In this document: positions 28,505-41,000 of the stretch, one piece after another
Numbering within the stretch: position 1 is the stretch's first letter
Layout: each line of letters begins with the position of its first letter
Assembly: GCA_030063045.1 (NCBI GenBank)
Contig: JAQSEB010000023.1
Coordinates: 4,526,001 to 4,590,000 of the forward strand
Direction: 5' to 3'
Source of the DNA: Pratylenchus scribneri
Lineage: Eukaryota; Nematoda; Chromadorea; Rhabditida; Pratylenchidae
DNA: 64,000 nt
The notes under the pieces: generated by a model
Told to the model about the DNA's origin: nothing
Seen by the model: only the letters and a program-made list of their open reading frames with translations
Databases searched by the model: none
Program-made: the position numbers and the translations under genes

Positions 28505-30422
28505 ATGGGCGCAAAGAATAGTCGATGCCAAATTGCCAAGAAAAGGCCAAAATTGTCATTGGAAAGTTGCCATTTGGCGGAGAATGAATATTGGTTTCCA
28601 AAATTGAATGATTTGCCCGATTTAGCATTGGTTTTTGATCAAATTATAATAAATTTTAAGTTTCCCTCTTTCTGATTTCAATATTTTCCCATTTGTCTTT
28701 TGCGGATCGACTTTCGGCTGAATTGGTTTGTCGTCGTTGGTGCCGTTTGGCAAGGGATGGAATGTGTTGGGCGAAATATTCAGTCCTCAAAAATAGTGAT
28801 CTACAATTGATTGCCAACTCAAAACCCATCAAACGAAAGAAGGTTTTGATTGATTGGATATTGAATATTACAAATTGTTTAGATGGACAATTTGATCGGA
28901 CGTTTCGGCAAATTTGTTGAAAAATTGCATTTTATCAAACTTAATTATATTGAAAAGGTAATAATAAACTCTTTATAATGTAATTTGGCTATAAAGAGTG
29001 GACGAAAATGTTGTGTGCCACTTTATTTGGAATATTTGCCCCAAATACTTCCCCGCCTTCCAAATTTACGGCATTTAGTAATTGGTCGGTCAAATTTAAA
29101 TTAAAATGGTTCAAATTCTCTCATATTTAGATTTTCAATCTGTCCAAACATATTTTGACACATTGTTGACAATATCAGGCCAATTGAAATCCCTGCATTT
29201 GGTTTATGACCAACAATTTTCTTCCTCACATTCAAATGACACTTTTCCAATGAATTCACTTGAAAATGGCCATTGGTTGGTCAAATTTCTTCGCCAATGC
29301 AATCAGCTCGAATATCTCTCTGTGGACTACCTTCCAAATGATTTTGTTGAGAAAATGATAGAAAGTGGCACCAAATTTCCATCATCATTAAAACAAATAA
29401 CTTTCGGGCTTTACGTTGATCGATCGGATATGGATGTGAGGAATATAAATAATTGGAATGGATTATTGGATTTAAAAATAGATTTTGACAAAAATGATCA
29501 GTAAACAATGCCCGAAATTGAATGGATTTGAAGGGCGAATTTGCAATATTCGAGAGGAAACCACTTTATTGCTTAAAAAGTTAACAAATTTTTTAATTCA
29601 AAAATTTTACTTATTTTTTGTAGTCTAAAATATTTGAAAGAATATTGCTTTTGTGCGATTGAATCACGGCATTCAATTCTTCGTTTTGGTCGATGGGATA
29701 ATTTACAAGCACTAAATTTCCATTGGATGGATAGTCAGGTGGAAATACCATAAATGTTACTCTTTCATTAAATAAATTAAAGTTGCTTCAAATGGTTGCG
29801 GAGAAATGTCCAAACATTGAACATTTGGGAATTGAACAATGGTTTAAATTTTAATCAAATATTTTAATTTTTGCTAATTAATAGTTGGGGCAATTTTGAT
29901 TACAAATTTGTGGCAAATTTAGCTGAAAGAGAAAATTTTCTTCCCAATTTGAGTTCATTTATGTTCCGAGATTACACCGCAATTGAGGCATTCTTTCCAA
30001 TTCTCATGAAAGGATCATTACAAGTTAATTTAATTAAATTTAGTAATTTCTCATTTCATATATTATAGTATGTCTATTTGAGTTGCCAATTATTTATGAG
30101 ACAAATTGCTAAATTGATTCTGGCTAATCAAAAACTTGAAGAATTGTATTTGGATCAAACATTTTATGGAGATGATGTTATGGCATTGCATAAGCAATTG
30201 ATGAGAGAGAATATTGGTTTAAAAAAGTTGCTCATTTTTTGTCGAGGATATGGGCCAGATGTGACGGGAGGTACAAATTTACATATTATATAGAGTTTAA
30301 ATCTTATTTAAGATCCATTAAATGAATATTTCCCTTGCTTACATATTTGCAAAAATGAAAAAGGAAATCTAAAGAATATTCAAATACCGGTGCTTGAACG
30401 GAATGGTTTTGTGATCTATTAA
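28505..30422 (+). CDS. F-box protein (possible LRR-like C-terminus), one junction unresolved
   Basis: Likely substrate adaptor of an SCF-type ubiquitin ligase. Exons: 28505-28630, 28681-28842, 28883-28957, 28997-29084, 29131-29500, 29624-29738, 29783-29841, 29885-30023, 30069-30270, 30313-30422, giving about 481 residues. The F-box spans LNDLPDLAL then IFSHLSFADRLSAELVCRRW. The rest has spaced leucines and repeated short motifs (LPRLPNLRHLVIG, CNQLEYLSVDYLP, LKYLKEYCFC, CPNIEHLGIEQ, NQKLEELYLDQ), which look like degenerate leucine-rich repeats. The first junction is odd: donor TTG|gttttt is fine, but the sequence that must follow (ATATTTTCCC) is preceded by tttca, not tttcag. Either the acceptor is mutated, the base call is wrong, or the gene is decaying; all later junctions are normal. 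A tatttcag two bases before the start could accept a spliced leader. Confidence 0.7.
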
Positions 30423-31229
30423 AATTGTGATTCTTGAATATACATACTTATTCCTTTGTAAAATTTTATCGTTACGGTATTAAAAATTTTCATATATGAA
30501 TCATGAATTGATCATTGATGAGAGAGAGAGAGACTCCGATAACCAAGATTCTGTACAGAGAGATCCGCCTCTCAACCAACCACAATCCATCCTATATAGT
30601 TAAACCCTGTTGATATATTTGGTATTTAGTTATTTATTAAATTACTAATGTCAGAAATTAAATTCCAATGCCTATTTTGTGCAGAATTTTTTACTCTACA
30701 AGATAGGTCTAGTAGAAATTTTTAGAAAATTTGCATTTTTGAACGAGTTCTTGTTTTGAAAAATTTTATATTTTCAATAAATTTTCAGTATTAAGAAATA
30801 ATATGTTCAATCGGTTTTTATTTTTATTTAATTTCCAAGAGTTTAATTATGGTTTTTTAAACTTGAACTCATTTCCCTACGAGGATTGAGGAGGAGGGCA
30901 TTTGATTATAAATTTTGAATTGGCGCGCTTTTTAATAATTAAATTTTTTTCTTTTTTGGCGTTCCATCATATTTTGTTTATTTTTTTTTTGCTTGTCTTG
31001 TCTGTCCGCCCGCATCCGCATCCACCCCGACCCGATGCGCGACGCGATCCGCAAACGCCAAAGCAAAGGTCGGGAGTCGGGGCTGCCGTGAATAGTCGAA
31101 ATTATTCTTTTCTTATCATTTTTTCAAGCAACAAGCAATCTCCTCAGCCTCCGATTAATATCATTGTTATTATATTATTACTGCTGTGATTAAAAAGTAA
31201 CAATTGAAGAATTGGTGGACCCTGTTATC
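30423..31229. other. Intergenic, with a short GC-rich island
   Basis: Mostly AT-rich. A (ga)n run lies at about 30521-30532, and an unusually GC-rich stretch lies at 31008-31085, within an open frame (30902-31189) whose flanks are simple AT sequence. I find no family match and no splice structure. Confidence 0.5.
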
Positions 31230-31859
31230 GGTAAACGTAAAGAATTGGGGTCCCTAAAAAATTTTTTTTTAATTTTTCAAAAATTGCTATTTGGGGGTTA
31301 TTTGGGGTGCTGAGCACGAATCTGACATCCATTTTGCCATATCTGACCACCTTGGTAGCATAATGCCGACTTTTACCAAGAAAATGTCAAGGGGGGAACA
31401 AGGTCAATTTTCAAAATATTTTTACTATAGGCATATTATAGCTCATTCAACGCAGCTCAACAAGCTGAATCTAATGGTACCATTTTTATTCTAAAATATT
31501 GCGTTTCGCTCAAGTTATGACCAAAAGAAAAATTTATCTTGGTAAGGTATTAAGACCTATAACTTGAGCGAAACGCAATATTTTAGAATAAAAATGGTAC
31601 CATTAGATTCAGCTCGTTGAGCTGCGTTGAATGAGCTATAATATGCCTATAGTAAAAATATTTTGAAAATTGACCTTGTTCCCCCCTTGACATTTTCTTG
31701 GTAAAAGTCGGCATTACGCTACCAAGGTGGTCAGATATGACAAAATGGATGCCAAATTCGTGTTCTACACCCTTGAAAACCCCCAGAAAACAATTTTTGA
31801 AAAATTTTTAAAAAAATTCAAAAAAAAATTTTTTGGGACCCCAATTCTTTACGTTTACC
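31230..31859. mobile_element. Fold-back (hAT-type) element 1, 630 bp, with 8-bp duplication
   Basis: A nearly complete palindrome: the left arm starts GGTAAACGTAAAGAATTGGG and the right arm ends with its inverse. The arms, about 295 bp each, stay complementary to a short centre near 31540. Exact 8-base flanks CTGTTATC sit at 31222-31229 and 31860-31867. It has no coding capacity. It resembles the element at 41280-41897 in layout and in several words (ggtccc, cttttacca, tagctcattc, atggtacca), so the two form one family. hAT affiliation is inferred from the 8-bp duplication. Confidence 0.85.
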
Positions 31860-31948
31860 CTGTTATCACATAAAAAATGATTTGAAATGTGAAATGGTCA
31901 ATTTTTAATCATGATCATTTTACAGATTTTAATTAATTTACAAAAATA

Positions 31949-34584
31949 ATGTCATCAGCGGAATCTCCGACTCCAAATAATATTGAAATATTACTTCATT
32001 ATAAAATATTGGGTGATGAAACTGGAAAACAACTTTGGGAAGAGAACTGCTTGATGCAGCGCAAAGGCACAATCCGTGAGCTCGTTATGGAGGCGAAAGA
32101 GAAATTCACCCCAATTGGATATAAAAAAGTTTACATTTGTCAAACATTAAAAATTTACCAAATAATGTTTTAGGGGACGCTCATTTTACGGAATGTCACC
32201 ATTTATTCAACAAGATATTCACTGGAAGTCAGCGTCGACATAGATGGGAAGGCAGTGGATGGTTCAAAATACACAGCAAACTTCATTTTTAATCAGGAAA
32301 CATCGCCGAAAACTGAAAGGTTTTTTATTACAAGTTTAATATCCAAACAAAAACATTTAAGCTCGTCAATGAAATCAATCAATGAAAAAGCACTTACAGC
32401 AGAATTTTTGGCAAAGCAAACTAAACTGGAAGAATTGGACAATGACCTTATTGCAATTCAAGAGCGATTGGATGATGCGACAAAGCAGAAGGAAACAATG
32501 CAAATTGAAATGGACAAAAACGACAAATTACTGAAATCGCAGCAAAGCGACTTAAAGAAGGCTCAAAACCAGTTGGATGAATGCAAAAAGGAAGTGGACG
32601 CCAAACGAGATGAAAAGAAGGCCTTGAATGAGCGCATTGACAAAAAGGTTTTAATTTCATTACAATTAACAAAACAAAAAACCTTAACTTTTTAAGAGCA
32701 AAGAATTGGACTCAATCAAAAAGCAAATCAGAGAAAAGGATAAAAAGCTGGAGAATTGCAAAAAGGATTTGTCCCACGAAGTGGAAGAATTGGATAAAAT
32801 CATAAAGAAGAAGGCAAAAGCGCTGGAAGAATGTGAGCAATTGCAAGAACAGAAGGAACAATCCACTCGCCATTTGGAGGATTTGCGCAATGAAGAACTG
32901 TGTTGCCGATGCCGAATTGATGAAATGCAACAAGAGGAGAAGCAATTCCATTTGATGCTGCAAGAATTACGCGAACAGCTGGGCGAATTACAACAACAGC
33001 AAGGCCAGAGGACTCCTCATCCGGCGGCGGAAAATGAGCCATCATCAAGACAACAAGAAAATGAATTGGGTTTGATTTTTTTTGGAAAATTTACGCAATT
33101 ATTTTTGTTAATTTTCAGCAGCAGCTGGAACATCACCACAACAGAATTTGATGAGTCCACATCCAAAAGGTAAAATTTTTAAATTGCTGACAATGTTCAA
33201 AAATATGTTCAGCATTCACCCAATTGTGCACGTACTATCAACGAGGCGATTGCTGGCGCGGGTAATCAAATCACTTTCCAATAAAGACAAAATAATAATC
33301 ACAACTTCAGGGACAAATGCACATTCATTCATGAGATGCGAACACCGAGAGGCCGAAGGAGTGATGGGAGTTGGCGAAGGTCACGGCAACAAAAGGATGA
33401 TCACCACCATTATGGACGAGATCGGGATGATGAACACCAAATGGACAATATTAAACGAGAAGAACGGTCACAATCCACGGCAGAAGGGGAAGAAGAAGGA
33501 GGAGGAGGAGGTAGAGATGGAACCGTTCCAGAAGGTTTCTTTCCCCCATTTTTAACCAAATTATGTGAGTTAATTAGGATTACCAATTCAAGAAGAGGGA
33601 AGAGTCCACAAAATGCCAATACAAATAGAAAATATTGAGGGTTTAATAGTGTCAAATAATGAACATCAACAGCAAAACCAACGCCAACCAAACCAAAATG
33701 GATTAGGACAAGAAATTGTAGTGCAACTTGAGGATGTGGAAGTGTTGAATAATGAGAGGCAGAATTTGGAATTAATTGCTGTAGCAAATTATTTGGCCAT
33801 TCAGCCGGAGGTTGATAATTCGCAACAACAAGGTTTGGAAATTTTAAACAATTATTTAATTTGTCAAGAAAAAAATATCGCAACTTTATCCAATTGAAAT
33901 GTAAAATAAATCCTTATGTAGGACCACTATAATTATTTTGGCATTTTAAAATTTAAATATCAACCATTCCAAATTTAAATAAAATATTAAAGTTCCTTAT
34001 ATGCAACGAATTTGGAATGATGGTCCACCAACGCAACAAAATAGAAATAACAGTAGTTCCGGTGGTCAATTCTATAATACCAATCAAAACCAATCATTTG
34101 GTGGTGAATATCAAATCAATATGAATACAAGTAATGGCAACTTTGGTCGAGGCCGAACCGTTTATCGCACCAATAATAATAATGTCCAATATGGTGGAGG
34201 AGGACAATTTATGCAACAGCAGCAAGGACATAAAAGAGGAGGAAGCAAAATGCGACAACCATCCGGAAATGGGAATAATAACAAGAGGATGCGATTTGGG
34301 AGGCAATCATCTCGTTCAAATGGTCGTCAGCAGAATGCACGCCGTGTCAACAGTATTAGTCCAATCAGGTAATCATAGGGGAAATATTTGATAATATTTA
34401 ATTTATTATGTTTTATTTTTGTAGAAGTTCGAGCCAAATTGCTTCAACATCATCGTCGGCGTACCACCATAACAATCATCAACCGCGTGCAAAAATCTTG
34501 GATCGAATCACAATCAATGAGCCGGCGAACTCATCCGAGAGCCACCATTCATCAATCCATTCCAGATTGACATTCGGGAACTAA
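31949..34584 (+). CDS. Coiled-coil protein with a single CCCH zinc finger
   Basis: Probable RNA-binding protein, 699 residues. Exons: 31949-32128, 32174-32319, 32362-32647, 32697-33069, 33119-33169, 33213-33261, 33311-33534, 33578-33832, 33993-34368, 34425-34584; all phases agree. Residues 1-108 form a domain I do not recognise. Residues about 115-325 are a long, highly charged coiled coil. Near residue 365 is a CCCH finger, C-x7-C-x5-C-x3-H (LCTYYQRGDCWRG, then KCTFIH), built from two exons. After it come an Arg/Asp/His-rich stretch, a Gly/Glu run, a Gln/Asn-rich region and an Arg/Gly/Asn-rich tail typical of RNA-binding low-complexity tails. The start at 31949 was chosen as the first ATG after a ttttacag acceptor-like site. 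I cannot name an orthologue. The join of the last three exons to the rest rests on phase and on the absence of a start upstream of 33993. Confidence 0.75.
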
Positions 34585-35096
34585 GTGAAGAAGTGAAGTG
34601 CCATAAACGGAAGAAAATGAAGACGGGAGAACAAATTTGAATTTATTGATTTATATTGATTGATTGTTGTCTAGCTTATACAAATTTAAACATATTCCCT
34701 TTTTGCTATTAAATAAACCACCCTAAAATCCCAGCTTCTTGCCTTTTATCAAATGCCATTGTTTTCAATACACTTAATTTACTTTAAAACATTACGCTTC
34801 TTCATTCACTTTAAAACCTACATATATTGATTTGCATCTGAAATTGAAATCAATCGATTTATTTTGACCGCTGAATAAAAATTTTGCTTATATAATTTCA
34901 CTTTTACATTATTCAATTTCATAAATTGAGTGAATACTAATTTCTTTTTTTTTAACTTATTTATTACCATCGATCAATTGAATGTTTATAGTTTTGCATT
35001 AATTGATTGATGATATTTGTGTATCAATTGCAATCAATCAATCCTATTTAATTTTAGATATAAATACGACATTACTATTGATACTGGCTGAGAAAA
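34585..35096. other. Intergenic between the CCCH gene and vps-13
   Basis: 512 bases, AT-rich, with repeated attgattg/aatcaat words and no gene. Both neighbours point right; the gap is longer than typical nematode operon spacing. Confidence 0.5.
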
Positions 35097-38000
35097 ATGG
35101 TTTTCGAAAGCATTGTTGCGGATATTCTTAATCGCTTCTTGGGTTCTTATGTGGATAATTTGAATGCTTCACAGTTGAATATCGGAATATGGGGAGGTGA
35201 GTAATAAATAAAGTTAAATCAATCAATTGAATTTAAAAAAGGTGATGTGAAATTGAACAATTTGGAGATAAAAGAAACAGCCTTGGATGAATTGGATCTT
35301 CCAGTTAAACTAAAATTTGGTCATGTCACGAGCCTGGTTCTGAAGATACCTTGGAAAAATCTGTATACTGAACCAACAATCGTCAATATAAGGTTAATTA
35401 AAGTAAAATAAGTTAAGCTATAATTTCAAATTTAAGTCAACTTTATCTGATAATTGTGCCAAATCAAGGAATTATATACAATGAGGAAAAAGCAATCAAA
35501 AATGAGCGAGAAGCAAAGCAGAAGAAGCTGGCCAGACTTGAAGAAAATCGTCAACAAAAGAACAGTATGTGGAATAAGATATTAAATATTATTTCATCTA
35601 TTTAAAATTTTAGAACATTCAGTTTCGGATGACACTTTCACTGAGAAACTTGTGGCACAAGTCATAAAGAATCTTCAAATTCGAATTAAACAAGTGCATC
35701 TTCGCTATGAGGACAAATATTCAAACAGAGATCGACCATTTGCGACCGGAATTACATTGGATTCACTTAATTTCCAGGTTTTAACAAAAAAATGTTAAAA
35801 TTTATTCTAATTCATTTTTAGACGACCGACGAAAATTTCAAATTGACAATACAAAAAGAGGCAGTGAAGATTTTCTACAAGTAACTTTATTGATAAAACC
35901 AAATTAATTTTCCCAATTTTAGGCTTATTTCGTTGAATAATTTCAGCATTTATTCAAATGCAAATTCCGGTCTTATATCTGATTTGAATGACAAAAATGC
36001 GATAATAGAAGCACTTCACAGTTCAATTGCAACGACTGAAAAACGACCTGAAGGATATAAATATGGTTTTTTGCGATATTTTGCATTATAAATTCTGTTT
36101 TTAGTACTTGAACCACTTTCAATGGAAGCACAATTGAAGCTTAATCAAAAGCCAGAGGCTGATGGCACTGATTTTACCACACCAAAAATTGATCTTTCGA
36201 CTCAATTGAACAAATTGCATTTGGCAATTGGCAAATTCCAATATCAAGATTTTCTTCTATTCTTGGAGGCACAAGAACGCTTTACAATATCGGAGCGCTT
36301 CACTAAATATCGACCGAATTTGACTGTTTATAAAGGACATTACAAAGAATGGTAAATAATTTTTTAAATATTTATTAAATATTTTAAGGTGGCATTTTGC
36401 CTATAATTGCATTCTGAATGAACAAGTGAAAAGACGCCGAGAGAATTGGTCTTGGCAAAGAATGAAAAAGCACCGCAAAATGGTCCGACAATACAAAGAT
36501 GCTTGGATTACCCATCGAACAGAAAAGAATCCAAGTGCATTGGTCAAAGAAATAATTGAGGTATTTTAAATTACTTCACTCAAATAATTGAATAAATTAA
36601 AGGAGGCCGAACAAAAACTCGATGTTTTCAATTTGAACATTGCACGGCAACAGGCGGAATTCGAAATTGATCGGAATGAGAATTTGGTTCGCGTTGAGGA
36701 TCAACCCGAACAAGGATGGGTTGGATGGGCGAAAAGTTGGTTTGGGGGTGGTGGCGCAAAAAAGACGGAACATAGCGAAACGGATGCAAAAATAATGGAA
36801 AAATTGGAACAAGCAGTGACACCGGAGGAAAAACAACGACTTTTTGATGCAATCGATTATCAGGTTTTAATCATTTTTTAATTAAAAATTAATTTTAATT
36901 AAATAGGAAAATACTCCACCGACGGATTATCCAAAAGAATTTGTGGAGAACATTTTCAATTTGAATTTATCCACCGTTGTGGTTGCTTTAGAGGACATTT
37001 TGGAATTGAAATTTGATGAATTATCAGCAAAATTGGAACAAAGACCATCGGCAAATGCAATGAAGTAAGAATTACAAATATTCGAAAATGTATATTTCAT
37101 TCAATTTAGATTTGATTCCTGCATTAAAAAGTTGGAAATGAATGCAGTGGAACAACAACAAAAAGTGCAATCAATACTAACAATGACCGAATTCAATAAA
37201 CCATGGCTTTGTGTCCAATTCGAAACAAATCCAATTGAGGGCGGATTCGACCAAATGATTGGACTGAAAGTGGCCCCAGTAATGTTGAAATATCATGCAC
37301 CGGCCGTAAACAAAGCATTGGATGTGTTCAAACCGCCCGAATCCGTTCGCCTACATCAATTGACCGCATTGGCCATTGCCAGATATGAGGATGTTAAAGT
37401 AAAATCAAAATAATTTATTATTTAAATATTTTATTTTATTTTAGGCTCGTTCCGCCACGGCATTGCAGCATATGGTCGAGGTTCGAAAGAAGCTGAAAAT
37501 GGAAATTCAAATTGATCCGGCCATAATTGTATTGAGCGATGGAGGAATATTCGATGAGAAAAAGTCGGCATTAATTGCGGAATTAGGTCAATTGACACTC
37601 AAAACCACCGACCATTCTTCGGAGAAAGCATATCAGCATGTATTTTTTGAATTTATTAAGGAGAAATAATTTTATTTTATAGATGAAAGATGAAAAAATG
37701 CGTTCATTGATGGCAAAGGCCTATGACAATTTTCAACTTAGCCTCTCAAATGTTCAGCTTATTTTTGCGGATTCCTTCAATTCATGTATGCAAGCTCGTT
37801 CCGATCGATATTCTTGCCATCATTTACTAAGTAATTGAAATATTTTATTCCTTTTAAAAATATAAATTAAATATTTTAGAACCAACGGGAATGACTGTTG
37901 ATTTAATGCGTTCAACCATTGATGATATTCAATTGCCATTGTAAGCCAAAAATAATTATTATTTATTTATTAATTTTGTTTAGAATTCGACTCTTCGGAG

Positions 38001-41000
38001 AATTGCCGGATGTGGTTTTGATGATTTCGGATGATCGATTCGTTAAATTATTGGAATTGATTAACAGCATTCCAAGGCCAGAATTTGAAGAGGAAGTGGT
38101 GGATTTGAGTGCACCGGTGGAAGTTCAAGGCACAAAATTACGGGACAGAGCAAAAATGATGGCAATTATGGAAGTTAATGAAGTGGATTTACAACAAGAA
38201 CAAAAAGCGGATGAATCTTCCACTTCTGGTTCTGGCAGTGATATGGAACCAGCAGAAAAGAAACGCCGAAAAAGCGGAGATGAGGAAGAGGAAACATCAC
38301 CGCTGTTGAGGGAAACACAAATTCAGTTGGACATGAATTTAATTTTGAATGAAGTTGGAATCATTGTGAATAGCAAAAATCGAGCATTTTTGAGGTAAAA
38401 TACAATTAAATAATTAAATAATATATCAAAATAAATTTAGTGCCCATATTCGCCATTTGGGATTAAATATGAGGAAGAAAATGTTCGATATGGTTGTGAA
38501 AGCACATTTGGGTTCATTGACATTGGAAATGCCAAAAATTGAGGAAAATGGTGAATCCATTTATTTGATTGACAATGAAATGCGCGAAGGCGGCGATCAT
38601 CTTATTGAAATGACATATAGACAAGTAAAATTAATTAAATATTTAAATTTGATATTTAAATTTTAGGCCACCGATGAAAGTCCAACATTCCGAACGGAAT
38701 TCGCTTCAAATGAACAATCAATTGATTTCTTCTTCCAAATACTCAATTTCAATTTACATAAAGTAATTTTAATTAAATTTTCGAAATAAAAAAAATATTT
38801 TAGGATGTTTTGAATGATTTGAAGAATTTCAATGATCGATTGCAGAGAAAGATGGCCCGCATTCCGCCACCCCAAATTGCACAACAATCCCAGCCGGCAA
38901 TGTCATCCAAGAAGAGAACTCCTTCCCAGAGTAGTCGACGTTCCCGCGACAGTTCATTGGACAGAAAGCCAATTGCAAAGAAGAAACCGACAACAACGAA
39001 GCCGACTAGGCCTGGGAGGCAGAAAAAATTTGTATTCAAATTTATTATGCACGAAATTGCGGCAAAATTATACGCAAAACAAAATGACATTTCAGTAAAA
39101 TTATAGAGTAATTTAAAATTAATAATGAATTTATATTTTAGGGTGGAATTGATCCAACTGCTGATGATGAGGCCATTCTCGAATTTTGTGCAGTGAATAT
39201 TCAAAAATTGAATTTAAATGGTCGAATGATGGAAGATGGTTCAATTAATGTGGATATTGGGCTGAATGCATTCACAATGGATGGTTTGTTATTCACTATT
39301 ACATTTTTATTTTTTAATATTCCAATTTTAAGATCGCCGAAAAAATGCAAAAATTCAACGATTAATGGACAAAAAGGATGCAAAATCAGATGACAAATTC
39401 ATCACCGTAAAATACAATCAAAATACAAATGGCGATAAATTCGGTAAATATTTACCAATATTTAATTAAATAAATAAATTTAAATTAAATTTAGTTGATG
39501 TTCTCTCCTCCAAATTCTTTTTGATGTTAGCACCGGAATTCCTCGGCGTCCTCTCAACCTTTTTCAATTTCCATCCGGATGAAGATGACGGGGATGAGGA
39601 TGAAGACATTGAATCCGCTGATATTGTTTTTGCCACTCCAACACGCCAAAATAACACCGATCAAAGGGCATCGATACAACAAAAGCAAATTCAAAGCGGT
39701 GGAAGTGGAAATAGTCCAAATAAAATTTTGGCCACTACTCAACTTGCCAAACCCGAACAAATTATTCCACCCGCCGCCGCCGCTGGTACATTGACATTAA
39801 ATTGTAAAATTTATGCAATTGAGGTTTGATTTTTAATTTAATTAATATTTTTAATTATTAATTTTTAGGTCATTTTGATTGAAAATTCATTGGAACCGGA
39901 CAATTCACAAGCAATGATTTTATATTTTGATGCATTGGTGGATGCAAAGAATGTAATTAATTATTTTAATATTTAAATTATTTTTAATTTTAAGGTCAAT
40001 GGAATTCAACAAATGAAAGGAGGAATTCAACATTTGAAGATTTATAGCACATATTTTGCCAGAGAGAAACGCCATTTGAGCAATTATCCAATTTTAAAAG
40101 AGGTTTGAATTATTCATTTATTTAAATATTATTTTATAATTTAGTTGGATATACGATTTGATGGTTCAGTGGATGAAAAACAACATTCACAAAAGTTTTC
40201 CGTATCCATGGATCAAGTCGCAATTCGAGTTAGTCCATCCGTCATTCGATTGCTTTGTGCAGTGAGCGAACAATTCGTTCAACATCAGAAAAAGGTTTAA
40301 ACGGTGTTTTAATAAAAAATTAATATTTGTATTAAAGGATCAAGCAGCGCGAACTGCTCGAGCAGCTTTGCGAGAATATGCGGATTATTGGAAGCCAAAA
40401 GCAATTGAATATGACAAATTCTGGTGGTTCCAAGTTCGTGACCCAAATTCATCAAGTGAAGAAGAGAATGCGATCGATGAAATTGCGGAGGATGCAAAAA
40501 TCGAAGCAAATTTAGTAATGAATCAACAGGTTATTTTTGGCTAATGAAAAATTATTCACATAAAATTTAAGGCCGATTTTTCAATAAATCGATTTGTTAT
40601 CACCGTCGAGGCAGGAAGCAAAGATTTCACCCGACCAATGATTTTGATGGAAAGTGTTCTGAAAGGTTCAGCACAAAATTGGTCAAATCAATTGATGGCA
40701 AAAGCCGAGGCCAGATTGCAAATTTCGTATTATAATGAGGCATTCAACATTTGGGAACCGGTGATTGAACCAGTTTTACATGAACATACCGGATGGCAAA
40801 GTTGGCAACTTCAACTCAAGGTCCGTGGAATAATTTCCCAAAATTTGATTTATTCGTAAAAATTGGAATTAAAGATTGGACCAGAAGAGGAGGAAGAAGA
40901 GCTACAATCCCAACAACCGGGACCATCTACTTCAAAAGCAGTGGAGAAAAAGGATAATAAAAATGATGGAAAGAAAGCATTGCTTCCACCAAAAATGGCA

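Noticed and set aside
30902..31189. 95-codon open frame with a GC-rich centre
   Set aside because: Ends are simple AT-rich hydrophobic codons and no family match is seen; left as intergenic.
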